Shown: positions 9,557-18,921, numbered from the stretch's first letter. The stretch is 64,000 nt of DNA from Acidobacteriota bacterium (GCA_028872955.1 JAGWNX010000001.1:1-64000), one strand, 5' to 3'. Numbers and translations: made by a program. Notes: generated by a model from the sequence alone, not told the origin.

Positions 9557-10402
9557 TTAGGGGTAGAGCAGCACCGCGATGGTATATGCCGTGAACGAAC
9601 CGGTATCGGTTGCGGGGCACGCGCCAATCGCGGCCTCGCGATACTTGCCCGTATCCAGGCGGTGCTTCAGCTCGGCTGGAATCACATCGAGACTCGACGA
9701 GGTGTAGCGCATAATGAACCACGGCTTGCGACTGCCTGCATGTCCTGTGGGCATGGCACAGGTCTTGCGCGCATCTTCCACAACTGGGCCACCATCGTTG
9801 TCGACTCGAATGCCACTCTGTTGCACCAGGGAGGCTACGGCAGTCTCCTGCGCGTCGATACTCAGTGTCTCCACCGTCGTCGCAAAGTCCTCGACCGCGT
9901 AGACGTCACCATCCCGCACCACCACCGCGATACCAATCGCCGTTACGGTCGGGTTCAGCAGATTCTCGCGATGACCATCGGAGTTCATCCACAGGTCGTG
10001 GATCAGCACCGGATCATCCGCCAGAGCCACGTTCTCGGCGATCTGGGAGAAGTGCAGACCAGCATCCGCCCCGCGTGTCTCCAGGTCTGGCTCGCCCTCA
10101 AACTGATGCGAGATGTTGCCATGGTCTGCCATCTGGCCCGCGTGGAAGGCAGCGGCGCGAGCCAGCACAGGATCCCAGCGCAACTCACTCAGTCCGCGCT
10201 GCTGGCGCTCCAGGTTTGCAGCCATCATCAAATATTGTTCGCCAATGGATGGGGTCGCAAAGGCATCGATCGCTGCGGTCTCTCGCTGCGGCGTCAGTGG
10301 CTGCTCAGCAGCCAGCAGACGTGTACACCCTGCACCCAGCAGCAGAGCAAGCACCAGGGCCGATTGTAAGACTGTGCGAGACAGTGGGTTGACTTGCCGC
10401 AT
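9557..10402 (-). CDS. Secreted CAP/SCP-domain lipoprotein
   Basis: About 281 residues. I chose the ATG at 10402 because it gives a clean lipoprotein signal (short basic start, hydrophobic core, LLGAGC lipobox); the open frame upstream of it has shadow-like composition. The CAP core runs from about residue 50 to 175: MAANLERQQRGLSELRWD (family pattern N..R...GL..L.WD), then ARAAAFHAGQMA with the first conserved His, NISH, the Glu in IAENVA, and SDGHRENLL with the second His. These are the CAP tetrad positions, so the fold is confident. A non-CAP extension of about 100 residues follows. CAP proteins act outside the membrane, but their bacterial biochemistry is poorly defined. The gene lies between fcl and wzm on the same strand, so a role in envelope glycan assembly is possible but only inferred. 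Confidence 0.85.
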   Translation of the reverse strand: MRQVNPLSRTVLQSALVLALLLGAGCTRLLAAEQPLTPQRETAAIDAFATPSIGEQYLMMAANLERQQRGLSELRWDPVLARAAAFHAGQMADHGNISHQFEGEPDLETRGADAGLHFSQIAENVALADDPVLIHDLWMNSDGHRENLLNPTVTAIGIAVVVRDGDVYAVEDFATTVETLSIDAQETAVASLVQQSGIRVDNDGGPVVEDARKTCAMPTGHAGSRKPWFIMRYTSSSLDVIPAELKHRLDTGKYREAAIGACPATDTGSFTAYTIAVLLYP

Positions 10403-10535
10403 AGAGAATCTGACCCCGGTAACAGCAGACAGCGGGTTCCGGTCGCTGCCGTGTATGCCGAGTCTAGTGACGGGGTCGGTGCGGGAGAATACAACTTTCA
10501 GGGAGCATGGTGCGCATTGACGAACGGCTGCGGCA

Positions 10536-11513
10536 CTACAGGCGGTCGCGCACTGCCTGCCACGTACGCTGGATTCCCTGCTCCAGCGATGTGGTGTGGT
10601 GCCAGCCCAGCCCATGCAGACGCGAGACATCCATCAGCTTGCGCGGCGTTCCATCCGGCTTCGTGGTGTCGAAGTGATGTTCGCCACGGTAGCCCAGCAC
10701 GCGCGCCACAATCTCCGCCAGTTCGCGTATCGTCACATCCTCACCGGTTCCAATGTTGATCAGCGGCGGCTCGGATGCGGTCAGAAGACTGCCGTAAGCG
10801 TCTTCCTGTAGATTCATCAGAAACACGCAGGCCTCAGCCAGATCGTCCGAGTACAGAAACTCGCGGCGCGGCGTGCCTGTTCCCCAAACCGTCAGCGAGT
10901 CTGCCCCGGAACGTATCGCCTCGGCCGTCTTGCGCATCAGCGCCGGCAACACGTGCGAGGTGTTCAGATCAAAGTTGTCGTTGGGCCCATACAGATTGGT
11001 GGGCATGGCTGCCAGGTAGCGCGTGCCGTACTGCCGGTTATAAGCCCAGCACATCTCAATGCCGGCGATCTTGGCTAGCGCATAGGGCCGGTTGGTCGGC
11101 TCCAGCGGCCCGGTAAGCAGGCACGACTCCGGCATGGGCTGCGGGGCAAGCTTGGGATAGATGCAGGACGAGCCGAGGAACAGCAGTCTGCGCACACCAT
11201 GGCGATGTGCGGCCTCAATCACATTGGTCTGCAGCACCAGGTTGTCCCGGATAAACTCCGCCGGGTACGTGTTGTTGGCCAGAATGCCGCCCACCTTGGC
11301 CGCCGCCAGAAAGACAAACTCCGGCCTCTCCGCAGCGAACCAGGCATCCAAGGCAGCAGCGTCCAACAGGTCGAGCTGCTGGCGCGATTGCGTGAGCACC
11401 TGGGTATAGCCCAGCGACTCCAGATGTCGATGAATGGCAGAGCCCACCAGGCCGCGATGTCCGGCCACAAAGATGCGAGCACTGTGCGGCATGAATGCTG
11501 AAGCAGGTGCCAT
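10536..11513 (-). CDS. fcl: GDP-L-fucose synthase
   Basis: Converts GDP-4-keto-6-deoxy-D-mannose to GDP-L-fucose by NADPH-dependent epimerisation and reduction. This is a 325-residue short-chain dehydrogenase/reductase with the Rossmann motif GHRGLVG near residue 18, the family signature AAKVGGILANN, GSSCIYP carrying the catalytic Ser, and the YALAK catalytic Tyr/Lys pair. The start at 11513 lies 2 bases after the gmd stop, so the two enzymes of the pathway are made in sequence. An in-frame ATG seven codons later (MPHSARIFVAG) gives a start closer to the E. coli protein and cannot be excluded. Confidence 0.95.
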   Translation of the reverse strand: MAPASAFMPHSARIFVAGHRGLVGSAIHRHLESLGYTQVLTQSRQQLDLLDAAALDAWFAAERPEFVFLAAAKVGGILANNTYPAEFIRDNLVLQTNVIEAAHRHGVRRLLFLGSSCIYPKLAPQPMPESCLLTGPLEPTNRPYALAKIAGIEMCWAYNRQYGTRYLAAMPTNLYGPNDNFDLNTSHVLPALMRKTAEAIRSGADSLTVWGTGTPRREFLYSDDLAEACVFLMNLQEDAYGSLLTASEPPLINIGTGEDVTIRELAEIVARVLGYRGEHHFDTTKPDGTPRKLMDVSRLHGLGWHHTTSLEQGIQRTWQAVRDRL

Positions 11514-11515
11514 CG

Positions 11516-12607
11516 CTAACTCTCGCGCACGTTGTAGGCGTCAAAGCCGTGGTTGCGTACCAGGGCGTCCCGCTCTGCAGCCTTCAGGTCCGCCTCCACC
11601 ATCTCCCGCACCAGTTCGTCAAACGAAGTGCGTGGCGTCCAGCCCAGTTCGCGCTGCGCCTTGCCGGGGTCGCCCAGCAGCGTCTCCACCTCGGTGGGGC
11701 GAAAGTACCGCGGGTCGACGGCAACAATCACATTTCCCTTCTCGTCCAGTGCCTTCTCGTCCACGCCGCTGCCCTGCCAGGTCAGTCTCATCCCCAGCAG
11801 ATCTGCCGAGCGCTGAATGAACTCGCGCACGGTGTACTGCTGTCCCGTGGCAATCACGTAGTCCTGCGGCTGCTGCTGCTGCAGCATCAACCACTGCATC
11901 TCCACATAGTCGCGCGCGTGGCCCCAGTCGCGCTTTGCACTCAGGTTGCCCATGTACAGGCGATCCTGCAGGCCGGTCTTGATGCGAGCCAGCCCACGGG
12001 TAATCTTGCGCGTCACGAAGGTCTCACCGCGGAGCGGAGATTCATGATTGAACAGAATGCCGTTGCACGCGTAGATCCCATACGCCTCACGATAGTTCAC
12101 ACAGATCCAGTAGGCGTAGAGCTTGGCGACAGCATAGGGCGAACGCGGATAAAAGGGCGTCGTCTCGCGCTGCGGCACCTCCTGCACCAGGCCATACAGT
12201 TCGCTGGTCGATGCCTGGTAGAACCGTGTCTTCTTCTCCAGCCCGAGGATGCGAATCGCCTCCAGCAGACGCAGCGGACCAATCGCGTCAGCCTCAGCCG
12301 TATACTCCGGCTGCTCAAACGAGACCTGCACGTGCGACTGTGCACCCAGGTTATAAATCTCGTCTGGCTGCACCTGCTGCACAATGCGAATCAGCGACGA
12401 GCTGTCGGTCAGGTCGCCATAGTGCAGAAAGAAGTGAGGCGAGGGGTTGTGCGGGTCCTCGTAGATATGGTCGATGCGTGCCGTGTTGAAGAGCGAGGAG
12501 CGGCGCTTGATGCCGTGCACCTCATAGCCTCGGTTGAGCAGAAACTCGGCCAGGTACGCTCCATCCTGACCCGTCACGCCGGTGATAAGGGCTTTCTTCA
12601 AAACCAT
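11516..12607 (-). CDS. gmd: GDP-mannose 4,6-dehydratase
   Basis: First enzyme of GDP-L-fucose (and GDP-rhamnose/perosamine) synthesis; it makes GDP-4-keto-6-deoxymannose. The protein of about 363 residues starts at ATG 12607 ([10 protein letters not shown]). It carries the NAD(P) motif [15 protein letters not shown], the conserved [16 protein letters not shown], the active-site stretch STSELYG (catalytic Thr replaced by Ser) and the YAVAK Tyr/Lys pair. Upstream in-frame codons read through low-complexity non-family sequence and are not used. It sits between a glycosyltransferase gene (37 bases upstream) and fcl (2 bases downstream), forming a GDP-fucose and glycan-assembly operon. Confidence 0.96.
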   Translation of the reverse strand: MVLKKALITGVTGQDGAYLAEFLLNRGYEVHGIKRRSSLFNTARIDHIYEDPHNPSPHFFLHYGDLTDSSSLIRIVQQVQPDEIYNLGAQSHVQVSFEQPEYTAEADAIGPLRLLEAIRILGLEKKTRFYQASTSELYGLVQEVPQRETTPFYPRSPYAVAKLYAYWICVNYREAYGIYACNGILFNHESPLRGETFVTRKITRGLARIKTGLQDRLYMGNLSAKRDWGHARDYVEMQWLMLQQQQPQDYVIATGQQYTVREFIQRSADLLGMRLTWQGSGVDEKALDEKGNVIVAVDPRYFRPTEVETLLGDPGKAQRELGWTPRTSFDELVREMVEADLKAAERDALVRNHGFDAYNVRES

Positions 12608-12644
12608 GCACTCCTTGCATCCTGAGGATGCGGTTAGTCCGATA

Positions 12645-13970
12645 TTACTCGACCGCACCAGCCCCTGGGCAGCGCAGCTCATACAACTCTCGTTCCAGCG
12701 CCTCCAACACCTGTTGCCGGCCCAGGTGCTGCACCGCGTACGTTCGCGCCGCTGCTCCAAGCTGGTGACGCAGCTCCGCGTCTGCCGCCAGGCGCGCCGC
12801 TGCCGCAGCCAGGGCCTCTGGCTCCTCGGCAGGCACCACCAGCCCGCAGGCCGCGTGCGGCATCAGCCCCTGGCCAGAGATCACCTGCGCCACCTGCGTG
12901 CCCGCATCCGCCGTCGCAAGTACCGGACGCCCGCTCGACAACATGCCGGTCAGCTTCGAGGGCATCACCAGGTCCGCTGCGCCTGCACGTTGCGGCAGCA
13001 GATGCACATCCGCAGCATTCAACAGATCGTTCAACCGCTCCAGTGGCTGCAGGGGCAGCAGCGTCACGTTGGGCCGATCCGCCAGCAGCGCCTCCAGTTG
13101 CGGTCGGAACGCGCCATCGCCGCAGAAGAGAAAGTGAACGCGCGCGTCGGCAAACGCTCCTCCCGGGGCAAAGGCTGCCGTCAGCGGATCAAACAGCTCC
13201 AGCCCCTGCTTGGCACCCATATTGCCGGAGTAGAGAAACAGCAGCTTCTGCTGCAGTCCCAGCTCTTCGCGAACGCTGTTGGGCACCGAGTGCGCTTGCG
13301 GCACAATCGCGTCAACATCTACCCAATTCGGAAAGAAGACGGTCTTCTCTGCGGGGATGTCCTTGCTTTGCAGCCGCTCCAGCATCCGCGTGGAGATGGT
13401 GGAGACACGATCAAAGGCCTGCGTAAAGGCTGACTCCAACCGCAACGCCAGCCGGTGCGTGTTGCCACCCGGCGGCAGCAGCCCCAGGTCAAAGGCCGCA
13501 TCCACCTCGAAGTCCTGTACATGCAGCCAGGCAGCCGCGCCGGTGGCGCGCGCCACCAGCAGCGTTGCCGGTGCGCTGAAGAACGTTGGCTCCACGGTAA
13601 ACACCACATCGGCCTGCCAGAACAGATGACGCACCGCCACAGGCAGGCTGCCCAGCAGGAATGAGGCCAGGTGCAGCACACGCTTCAGGCCATTGGGCTG
13701 GGCCGGAACATACAACGGGCAGCGATACACAATCGGCTGGCGCGGCGTACGGCCGCCACGGTTCTCGGTCCGATAGTACGAGCCGCGATAGTCCTCGCGG
13801 ATGGACCATGCCGGGTAATACGGCGGTGCCGTGATCACGCGCACCTCATGCCCGCGCTCCGCCAGCCAGGCGGCCATCTCGCCGGTGTACTTGCCGATGC
13901 CGGTCAGCTCCGGAGCGTAGTTGATGCCGTAGATGAGTACCCGCAGCGGCGAGCCCAGTTCACGTGCCAT
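12645..13970 (-). CDS. GT4 glycosyltransferase, WcaI-like
   Basis: About 441 residues, starting at ATG 13970 ([21 protein letters not shown]). The N-terminal half holds the motif [20 protein letters not shown] and the APPYYPAW loop typical of the colanic-acid WcaI group of GT4 enzymes. The C-terminal half has the GT-B nucleotide-sugar site ([14 protein letters not shown] and a later acidic region before [13 protein letters not shown]). The expected role is transfer of a sugar, plausibly fucose given the next two genes, onto a lipid-linked oligosaccharide at the inner membrane; donor and acceptor cannot be read from sequence. It is first in the minus-strand run and is transcribed divergently from an ABC permease gene. 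Confidence 0.9.
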   Translation of the reverse strand: MARELGSPLRVLIYGINYAPELTGIGKYTGEMAAWLAERGHEVRVITAPPYYPAWSIREDYRGSYYRTENRGGRTPRQPIVYRCPLYVPAQPNGLKRVLHLASFLLGSLPVAVRHLFWQADVVFTVEPTFFSAPATLLVARATGAAAWLHVQDFEVDAAFDLGLLPPGGNTHRLALRLESAFTQAFDRVSTISTRMLERLQSKDIPAEKTVFFPNWVDVDAIVPQAHSVPNSVREELGLQQKLLFLYSGNMGAKQGLELFDPLTAAFAPGGAFADARVHFLFCGDGAFRPQLEALLADRPNVTLLPLQPLERLNDLLNAADVHLLPQRAGAADLVMPSKLTGMLSSGRPVLATADAGTQVAQVISGQGLMPHAACGLVVPAEEPEALAAAAARLAADAELRHQLGAAARTYAVQHLGRQQVLEALERELYELRCPGAGAVE

Positions 13971-14066
13971 GCTGCCTGGATTGTACCGTTCGCGTGAGCC
14001 TCTGCCACGGCGGCTGCAGCGGCTGGAACTTGCCTCGATACCATGCCTTACCCGTATGCTGAAGAC

Positions 14067-14921
14067 ATGCATGCGACCACACCCATGCGATGGCTGCGCC
14101 AGCCGCTGGCCCTGCTGGGCACCGGACTGCTGCTCCTGTTTGTTTTGTGCGCGGCGTTTGCTCCCTGGCTCGCGCCGCACAGCCCGGTGCAGCTCGACCT
14201 GACGGCAAGGCTTGCCAGCCCCAACGCCGCACACTGGTTTGGCACGGATGAGCTTGGCCGCGACATCCTTTCGCGCGCGCTCTACGGAGCACGCATCTCG
14301 CTCTCGGTCGCTGTCGGTGCCGTCGCACTTTCGCTGGCCCTCGGCGTGGTGGCCGGGTGCCTGGCCGGTTACTACGGTGGATGGCTGGATACGGTCTTGA
14401 ACGTCTACGTCTCCAACGCCTTTCTGGCGCTGCCTGGCATCCTGCTGGCCATCGCCTTTGTTGCCTTTCTCGGCCCGGGCCTGGGCAACCTGATTCTGGC
14501 GCTGGCAATCTCCGGCTGGGTCGGCTACGCGCGCCTGGTGCGGGCGCAGGTCATGTCCGTCCGCGAGCGGGAGTTTGTCGAGGCCGCTCGGGCGCTGGGT
14601 GCAAGTGATCTGCGCGTGCTGCTGCGGCATATTCTGCCGAATATCCTGCAGCCGCTCATCGTTCAGGCAGCCGTGGGCATGGCAGGTGCCGTTATGGCTG
14701 AGGCCACACTCAGCTTTCTGGGGCTCGGCGTGCCACCTCCTGCGGCAAGCTGGGGATCCATGCTCAATGAAGCCCGCGCCCACATTCTGGACGCTCCCCA
14801 CATGGTCGTCTTCCCTGCCATCGCCGTCATGCTCTGCGTGCTCTCGTTCAACTTTCTGGGTGACGCACTGCGCGACGGACTCGACCCCCACAGCCAGATG
14901 CGCAGCGAGGCCACCCGCTAA
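14067..14921 (+). CDS. Oligopeptide/dipeptide-type ABC transporter permease (DppC-like)
   Basis: Inner-membrane permease of the peptide/nickel ABC importer family. A long first helix (LALLGTGLLLLFVLCAAFAP) is followed by the family motif HWFGTDELGRDILSR, several further helices and the ATPase-coupling EAA loop (EAARALGASDLRVLLRHILPN), ending with ASWGSMLNEAR, typical of DppC/OppC. A start at 14067 has a GAAGA just upstream; an in-frame ATG at 14043 would add eight residues. A TATGCT at 14055-14060 with TTGCCT at 14030-14035 (19-base spacer) could be a promoter producing a nearly leaderless message; this is weak. The stop overlaps the next start (TAATG). The matching DppB-like permease is on the opposite strand 1.2 kb away, and no solute-binding protein or ATPase is nearby. 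Confidence 0.9.
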   Translation: MHATTPMRWLRQPLALLGTGLLLLFVLCAAFAPWLAPHSPVQLDLTARLASPNAAHWFGTDELGRDILSRALYGARISLSVAVGAVALSLALGVVAGCLAGYYGGWLDTVLNVYVSNAFLALPGILLAIAFVAFLGPGLGNLILALAISGWVGYARLVRAQVMSVREREFVEAARALGASDLRVLLRHILPNILQPLIVQAAVGMAGAVMAEATLSFLGLGVPPPAASWGSMLNEARAHILDAPHMVVFPAIAVMLCVLSFNFLGDALRDGLDPHSQMRSEATR

Positions 14922-15382
14922 TGCGCCTCGGGGTCATAAGCGATACGCACGGACTGCTGCGGCCTGAGGCACTCGCCGCGCTGCGTGGCGTCGATCACCT
15001 TCTGCACGCGGGCGATGTCGGCGACCCCGAGATCCTCTACACGCTCGCCACCCTGGCGCCCGTCACCGCCGTCCGCGGCAACATCGACGTCGCAGGCCCC
15101 TGCGCCAACCTGCCCGCGACCGAGATGATCGAGCTCGATGGTCACACCGTGTACATGCTGCACATACGAGAGGAGCTGGATCTGCTGCCAGAAGCGGCCG
15201 GCGTGCAGCTGCTGGTGTACGGTCACTCGCATCGCCCTGCCCTTGAGAGCCGCAATGGCGTGCTCTACCTGAACCCCGGCAGTGCCGGGCCACGGCGGTT
15301 TCAACTCCCCGTCACGGTGGCTCTGGTCGACCTTACGGCAGACGGTATCCGCGCACGCATCGTTCCCCTGCTCACACCCTAG
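14921..15382 (+). CDS. YfcE/MJ0936-family metallophosphoesterase
   Basis: A 153-residue calcineurin-like phosphodiesterase of the small YfcE type. All metal-binding motifs are present: SDTHG near residue 7, HAGDVGD near 29, GNID near 52, and YGHSHRP with LNPGSAGPRR near the end. Such proteins cleave phosphodiesters in vitro with Mn2+; the physiological substrate is usually unknown. Its ATG overlaps the stop of the ABC permease gene, so it is co-transcribed with that gene, though no functional link is evident. Confidence 0.93.
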   Translation: MRLGVISDTHGLLRPEALAALRGVDHLLHAGDVGDPEILYTLATLAPVTAVRGNIDVAGPCANLPATEMIELDGHTVYMLHIREELDLLPEAAGVQLLVYGHSHRPALESRNGVLYLNPGSAGPRRFQLPVTVALVDLTADGIRARIVPLLTP

Positions 15383-15391
15383 TGCTCAGGC

Positions 15392-16006
15392 TCAGCGAGG
15401 ATCAAGCTGCACCGTGTCAAGTATCTCTTCCAGCCGCTGCCGCACCTTCTCCAGCTGGCTGGCACTCATCTCCGGCGTGCCACTCACATCGCCACCGCAG
15501 AAGTTGTTGATCACCAGGTCAAACCGGTAGCAGGCGTTCCCGTGCATGGCTGTGTACACGTCATCGCGCGACTCAATACAGATGCCGCCATGCTCGTCGT
15601 AGCCACGCGTAAACACCACGCCGGCGACGCTGCGCGTCGTCGTCGGGTGCGATCCCATTGCAGAGGCCTGCCTGGCGCACCCATCGGCATCCAAACGCGG
15701 CACCACGCTGGCGTAGAAGAAGGCACCGCCAAAGTTCGTCTGCGGAAACGGGTTGTAGTTGATGCTGGCTACCGCGCGCAGCTGCGCGGTGCGGGGTGCG
15801 GAGCGGGCGTCAAGCGCGAAGGTACTCACCTCGCCGTCACGCCGGGCAAGGGTCCACCCCTGCGGCAAGTGGAAGCGTATGCCCGTCCGACCATCACGAA
15901 CGTCGCGCGCAGGCGGGCCAGTCACAGCTCCAGAACCGGTCTGGGCCTGTAGCCCACACGCGGAGAGCACCAAGAACGCAAGCGGAAGAGCACCCGGGAA
16001 TCGCAT
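15392..16006 (-). CDS. Secreted protein of unknown function
   Basis: About 204 residues from ATG 16006. The N-terminus MRFPGALPLAFLVLSACG is a signal peptide with a possible lipobox (VLSACG). The rest is soluble: GIRFHLPQGWTLARRDGE resembles the start of PsbP-like or DUF1795-type domains ('...F..P.GW....'), and there are several cysteines (GCARQ, GICIES, ACYRFD, NFCGGD) that could form disulfides outside the membrane. It ends with an amphipathic helix (SQLEKVRQRLEEILDTVQ). I do not recognise a named family. It converges on the phosphodiesterase gene (9-base gap) and lies downstream of, and on the same strand as, the DppB-like permease. Confidence 0.75.
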   Translation of the reverse strand: MRFPGALPLAFLVLSACGLQAQTGSGAVTGPPARDVRDGRTGIRFHLPQGWTLARRDGEVSTFALDARSAPRTAQLRAVASINYNPFPQTNFGGAFFYASVVPRLDADGCARQASAMGSHPTTTRSVAGVVFTRGYDEHGGICIESRDDVYTAMHGNACYRFDLVINNFCGGDVSGTPEMSASQLEKVRQRLEEILDTVQLDPR

Positions 16007-16108
16007 CGTTACTGCACTAGTGTATGACCTTCGCCGCACCAGCGTCGGCGCACACCGTTGACCACTCAGGCGCTCCCCGCGCAACCAGCACACCAGCCGC
16101 CAGAGCAC

Positions 16109-17047
16109 TTAGAGCCGCATCCGAGGATTGGCAAAGGTATACGCCACATCCGTCAGCAGATTCACCGCAACGTACGTCAGCCCGACCGTCAGAATGCAGC
16201 CCTGCACCAGCGCATAGTCGCGATTCGCAATCGCGGCCAGAGTCAGCCGCCCGATCCCCGGCCAACTGAAGATCGTCTCCGTCACAATGGCCCCGGCCAG
16301 CAGGCTGCCAAACTGCAGCCCAACCACCGTCAGCACGGGAATCAAGGCGTTGCGCAGCGCGTGCCGCAGCAGCACGCGCAGTGGCGAGAGTCCCTTGGCC
16401 TGCGCCGTGCGGATGTAGTCCTGCCCGAGCTCCTCGAGCATAGCCGTTCGCACCATGCGCGTAAGAATCGCTGCCAGGCCCAGGCCCAGAGTCACGGCCG
16501 GCAGCACCAGGTGACTCAGGAACTCCGCCGCTCTGCCACTGCCCGCACCCGCGACTGGCAGCCAACCCAGACCAATGGAGAACGCCAGAATCAGCATGGG
16601 CCCAAGCGCAAAGTTCGGAAGCGAGAGCCCCACCAGCGAGAGCACACTCAGCACCCGGTCTGGCCAGCGATCCCGATACAGCGCCGAGCACACCCCTGCC
16701 GGCAACGACACCCCCACCCCCACCAGCAGCGCCACCAGCGTAAGCGCCACCGTAAACGGATACCGTTGCGCGATCAGGTGCGCGACCGAGTCATGCAGGC
16801 GCAGCGACTGTCCCAGGTCCGCATGCAGCAGCCCCATGCAGTAGTGGGCGTACTGCTGGCCCAGCGGTGCGTCCAGCCCCATCTGGTGGCGCAACTGGGC
16901 CACATCACTCGCCGTGGCGCCCTCGCCCAGCATCTGCACCACGGGGTCGCCCGGCACCAGGTGGATGAGCAGAAACACGACCGTCACCACCACCCACAGC
17001 ACGGGCAGCGTAACGGCGACGCAACGCAACGGCCGAGCCAGGCTCAC
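16109..17047 (-). CDS. Oligopeptide/dipeptide-type ABC transporter permease (DppB-like)
   Basis: A 312-residue permease with the DppB hallmarks: first helix followed by HLVPGDPVVQMLGEGA, then GLDAPLGQQYAHY, SLRLHDSVAHLI, and the EAA coupling loop (YIRTAQAKGLSPLRVLLRHALRN). The C-terminal ETIFSWPGIGRL is diagnostic of DppB/OppB. Its ATG overlaps the stop of the upstream CNNM-type gene by 4 bases (ATGA), so it is translated from that transcript. Its natural partner, a DppC-like permease, lies on the other strand at 14067-14921. The binding protein and ATPases are not in this window. Confidence 0.92.
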   Translation of the reverse strand: MSLARPLRCVAVTLPVLWVVVTVVFLLIHLVPGDPVVQMLGEGATASDVAQLRHQMGLDAPLGQQYAHYCMGLLHADLGQSLRLHDSVAHLIAQRYPFTVALTLVALLVGVGVSLPAGVCSALYRDRWPDRVLSVLSLVGLSLPNFALGPMLILAFSIGLGWLPVAGAGSGRAAEFLSHLVLPAVTLGLGLAAILTRMVRTAMLEELGQDYIRTAQAKGLSPLRVLLRHALRNALIPVLTVVGLQFGSLLAGAIVTETIFSWPGIGRLTLAAIANRDYALVQGCILTVGLTYVAVNLLTDVAYTFANPRMRL

Positions 17048-18474
17048 GAGCGCACATCCTTCGGCCTGGCCGCATCCGCCTCACCGGTGGAGTCATCCTC
17101 CACGGCCTCCGCAGCAATACCCGCGATCGCCAGCGGCTCTATCCGCACGCGACTGATGCGGTGCCCCGTCATCTCGGCCACCGTGTAGCGGCGCCCTTCG
17201 TAGTCGACATACTCGTTCACGCGGGGAATGTGCCCCAGATGCAGCAGCAGAAAGCCAGCCAGTGTCTCCACACCGGTATCGCGCGGAAACACCCACTGCA
17301 TCTGGTTGGTCAGGTCGCGCAGGCTGGCGCTGCCATCCAGCTGCAGCACGCCCGCCGTGTTGTACGGGGTCGATCGGCTGGCGATGTCGAACTCGTCCTC
17401 CAGCTCTCCCACAATCTGTTCCAGCGCATCCTCTGCCGTCACAATTCCCACCGTCGAGCCAAACTCATCCACCACCACCGCGATCTGGCGGCGTCGCTCC
17501 TGGAACTCCTGCAGCAGCTCCACGGCCAGCTTCGTCTCCGGCACCACAATCACCTCGCGCATCACCTGCCGCAGCAACAGGCCCGAGGCGCGCCCGCCGC
17601 CCAGCGTAAGCGCCACGCTGCGAAAGTGCATCAGCCGCGAGATATCCTTGGAGTACACCACGCCAATGATGTTCTCTGCACCGCCTGCAGGGTCATATAC
17701 CGGGACGCGCGAATGCTGCTCCTCCACAATGCGAGCGCTTGCCTGCTCGATGGGCATATCCGCCGGAAGCGAGAAGATACGGCCGCGTGGCGTCATAATC
17801 TCGCGCACCAGCACGTGATTCAGCTCGATCGCGCGGTGAATCATCTCCTCCTGAAACGGCGGCAACAGCCCCATCCTGCGCGTCGCCGTCGCAATCAGCT
17901 TCAGCTCTTCCGGGGAGTGAACGGCGCCTTCCCCGCGGAGCGGCGCGCGGAACAGCCGCAGCACAAACGTCGCGGAGAGATTCATCACCCGGACGGCCGG
18001 TCGCGTGATGCGGATGAAGACATCCATCGGACCTGCGACCGCCAGCGCGATGCGCTCTGCCCGCTGCAGTGCCAGAGACTTGGGTACCAGTTCGCCCAGC
18101 AGCACTTCAAAGTAGGTAATCAGCGCGAAGGCCACCACGATCGCCGCAGAGTGCGCGTACAGCAGCGCGTGCTCCGAAGGCTGCGCGAACACCACCTGCT
18201 GCAGACGCAACAACATATCGGCAATGGCGGGCTCACCAATCCAGCCCAGCGCCAGGCTGGCCAGCGTCACGCCAAACTGGACCGCGGGTAGAAACTCATC
18301 AATATTGCGCTTGAGCTTCAACACCGTGCTGGCCCCGGGCCTGCCCAGCGCAATCAACTGCTGGATGCGCGTCTCGCGCACACTCACCAGAGCAAACTCC
18401 GCAGCGACGAAGAAGCTGTTGGCCAGGATGAAGAAGGCCACCACGATCGCATGAAAGAGCATCCACTCCAGCAT
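17044..18474 (-). CDS. CNNM/CorC (hemolysin-family) membrane protein with CBS domains
   Basis: A 476-residue protein of the YtfL/CorB group. An N-terminal DUF21 (CNNM) membrane domain of about 200 residues (ANSFFVAAEFALVSVRETRI, GVTLASLALGWIGEPA, GELVPKSLALQ) is followed by a tandem CBS pair (REIMTPRGRIFSLPADMPIE ... IAVVVDEFGSTVGIVTAEDAL) and a C-terminal CorC_HlyC domain (GVETLAGFLLLHLGHIP). The family is linked to Mg2+/Co2+ export or resistance. The old name hemolysin is not supported by function. It is followed with a 4-base overlap by a DppB-like permease gene. Confidence 0.92.
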   Translation of the reverse strand: MLEWMLFHAIVVAFFILANSFFVAAEFALVSVRETRIQQLIALGRPGASTVLKLKRNIDEFLPAVQFGVTLASLALGWIGEPAIADMLLRLQQVVFAQPSEHALLYAHSAAIVVAFALITYFEVLLGELVPKSLALQRAERIALAVAGPMDVFIRITRPAVRVMNLSATFVLRLFRAPLRGEGAVHSPEELKLIATATRRMGLLPPFQEEMIHRAIELNHVLVREIMTPRGRIFSLPADMPIEQASARIVEEQHSRVPVYDPAGGAENIIGVVYSKDISRLMHFRSVALTLGGGRASGLLLRQVMREVIVVPETKLAVELLQEFQERRRQIAVVVDEFGSTVGIVTAEDALEQIVGELEDEFDIASRSTPYNTAGVLQLDGSASLRDLTNQMQWVFPRDTGVETLAGFLLLHLGHIPRVNEYVDYEGRRYTVAEMTGHRISRVRIEPLAIAGIAAEAVEDDSTGEADAARPKDVRS

Positions 18475-18537
18475 CTACGCAGTGTAGAGCACGCCAGCAG
18501 CAGTGGGAATGACAGCAGTGCTTCCACCACAAAACAA

Positions 18538-18563
18538 ACGGCCCGGGCACAATGCCGGGCCGT
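18538..18563 (-). terminator. Rho-independent terminator after trxA
   Basis: A perfect 9-bp stem (ACGGCCCGG / CCGGGCCGT) with an 8-base loop, followed on the minus strand by TTGTTTTG. It lies 26-51 bases beyond the thioredoxin stop and 64 bases before the CNNM gene start on the same strand, so it ends the trxA transcript. Confidence 0.8.
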
Positions 18564-18588
18564 CTGAACCTGCTCGCAACTCGTGTGC

Positions 18589-18921
18589 TTAAGCGATTAC
18601 CTTCTGCACCGTGCGATCAATCGTCTCCTTTGGCACGTAGCCGACGATCTGGTCGGCAACCTTGCCATCCTTGAACAGCAGCAAAGCCGGAATACCGCGA
18701 ATCCCGTAGCGCATCGGGGTAGAGGTGTTGGAGTCTACGTCCATCTTCATCACCTTCAACTTGCCCTGGTAGGACGTTGCGACCTCGTCCACCACCGGTG
18801 CCAGGGCGCGGCACGGACCGCACCAGGCGGCCCAGAAGTCAACGAGCACGGGTTGGTTCGACTGCAGTACTTCCTTCTCGAACGACGCATCGTTCACATC
18901 GGTAACAAACTGTCCTGCCAT
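18589..18921 (-). CDS. trxA: Thioredoxin
   Basis: Cytoplasmic disulfide reductase of 110 residues, the standard thioredoxin length. The active site WCGPC sits in VDFWAAWCGPCRALAP near residues 30-37. The cis-proline loop is GIRGIPALLLF and the helix TIDRTVQKVIA closes the fold. It appears monocistronic, with a terminator just downstream and a 304-base intergenic region upstream. An ATAATA (TATTAT on the minus strand) at 18985-18990 could be its -10, but no good -35 is visible. Confidence 0.97.
   Translation of the reverse strand: MAGQFVTDVNDASFEKEVLQSNQPVLVDFWAAWCGPCRALAPVVDEVATSYQGKLKVMKMDVDSNTSTPMRYGIRGIPALLLFKDGKVADQIVGYVPKETIDRTVQKVIA

Noticed and set aside
10403-10630. N-terminal extension of the CAP-domain protein
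   Set aside because: The extension overlaps the end of fcl and hides a good lipoprotein signal that starts at ATG 10402.
13971-14891. Long upstream extension of the GT4 glycosyltransferase frame on the minus strand
   Set aside because: The extra 307 codons lie antisense to a well-supported ABC permease gene and are His/Gln/Arg-rich without family similarity. The glycosyltransferase motif starts right after ATG 13970.
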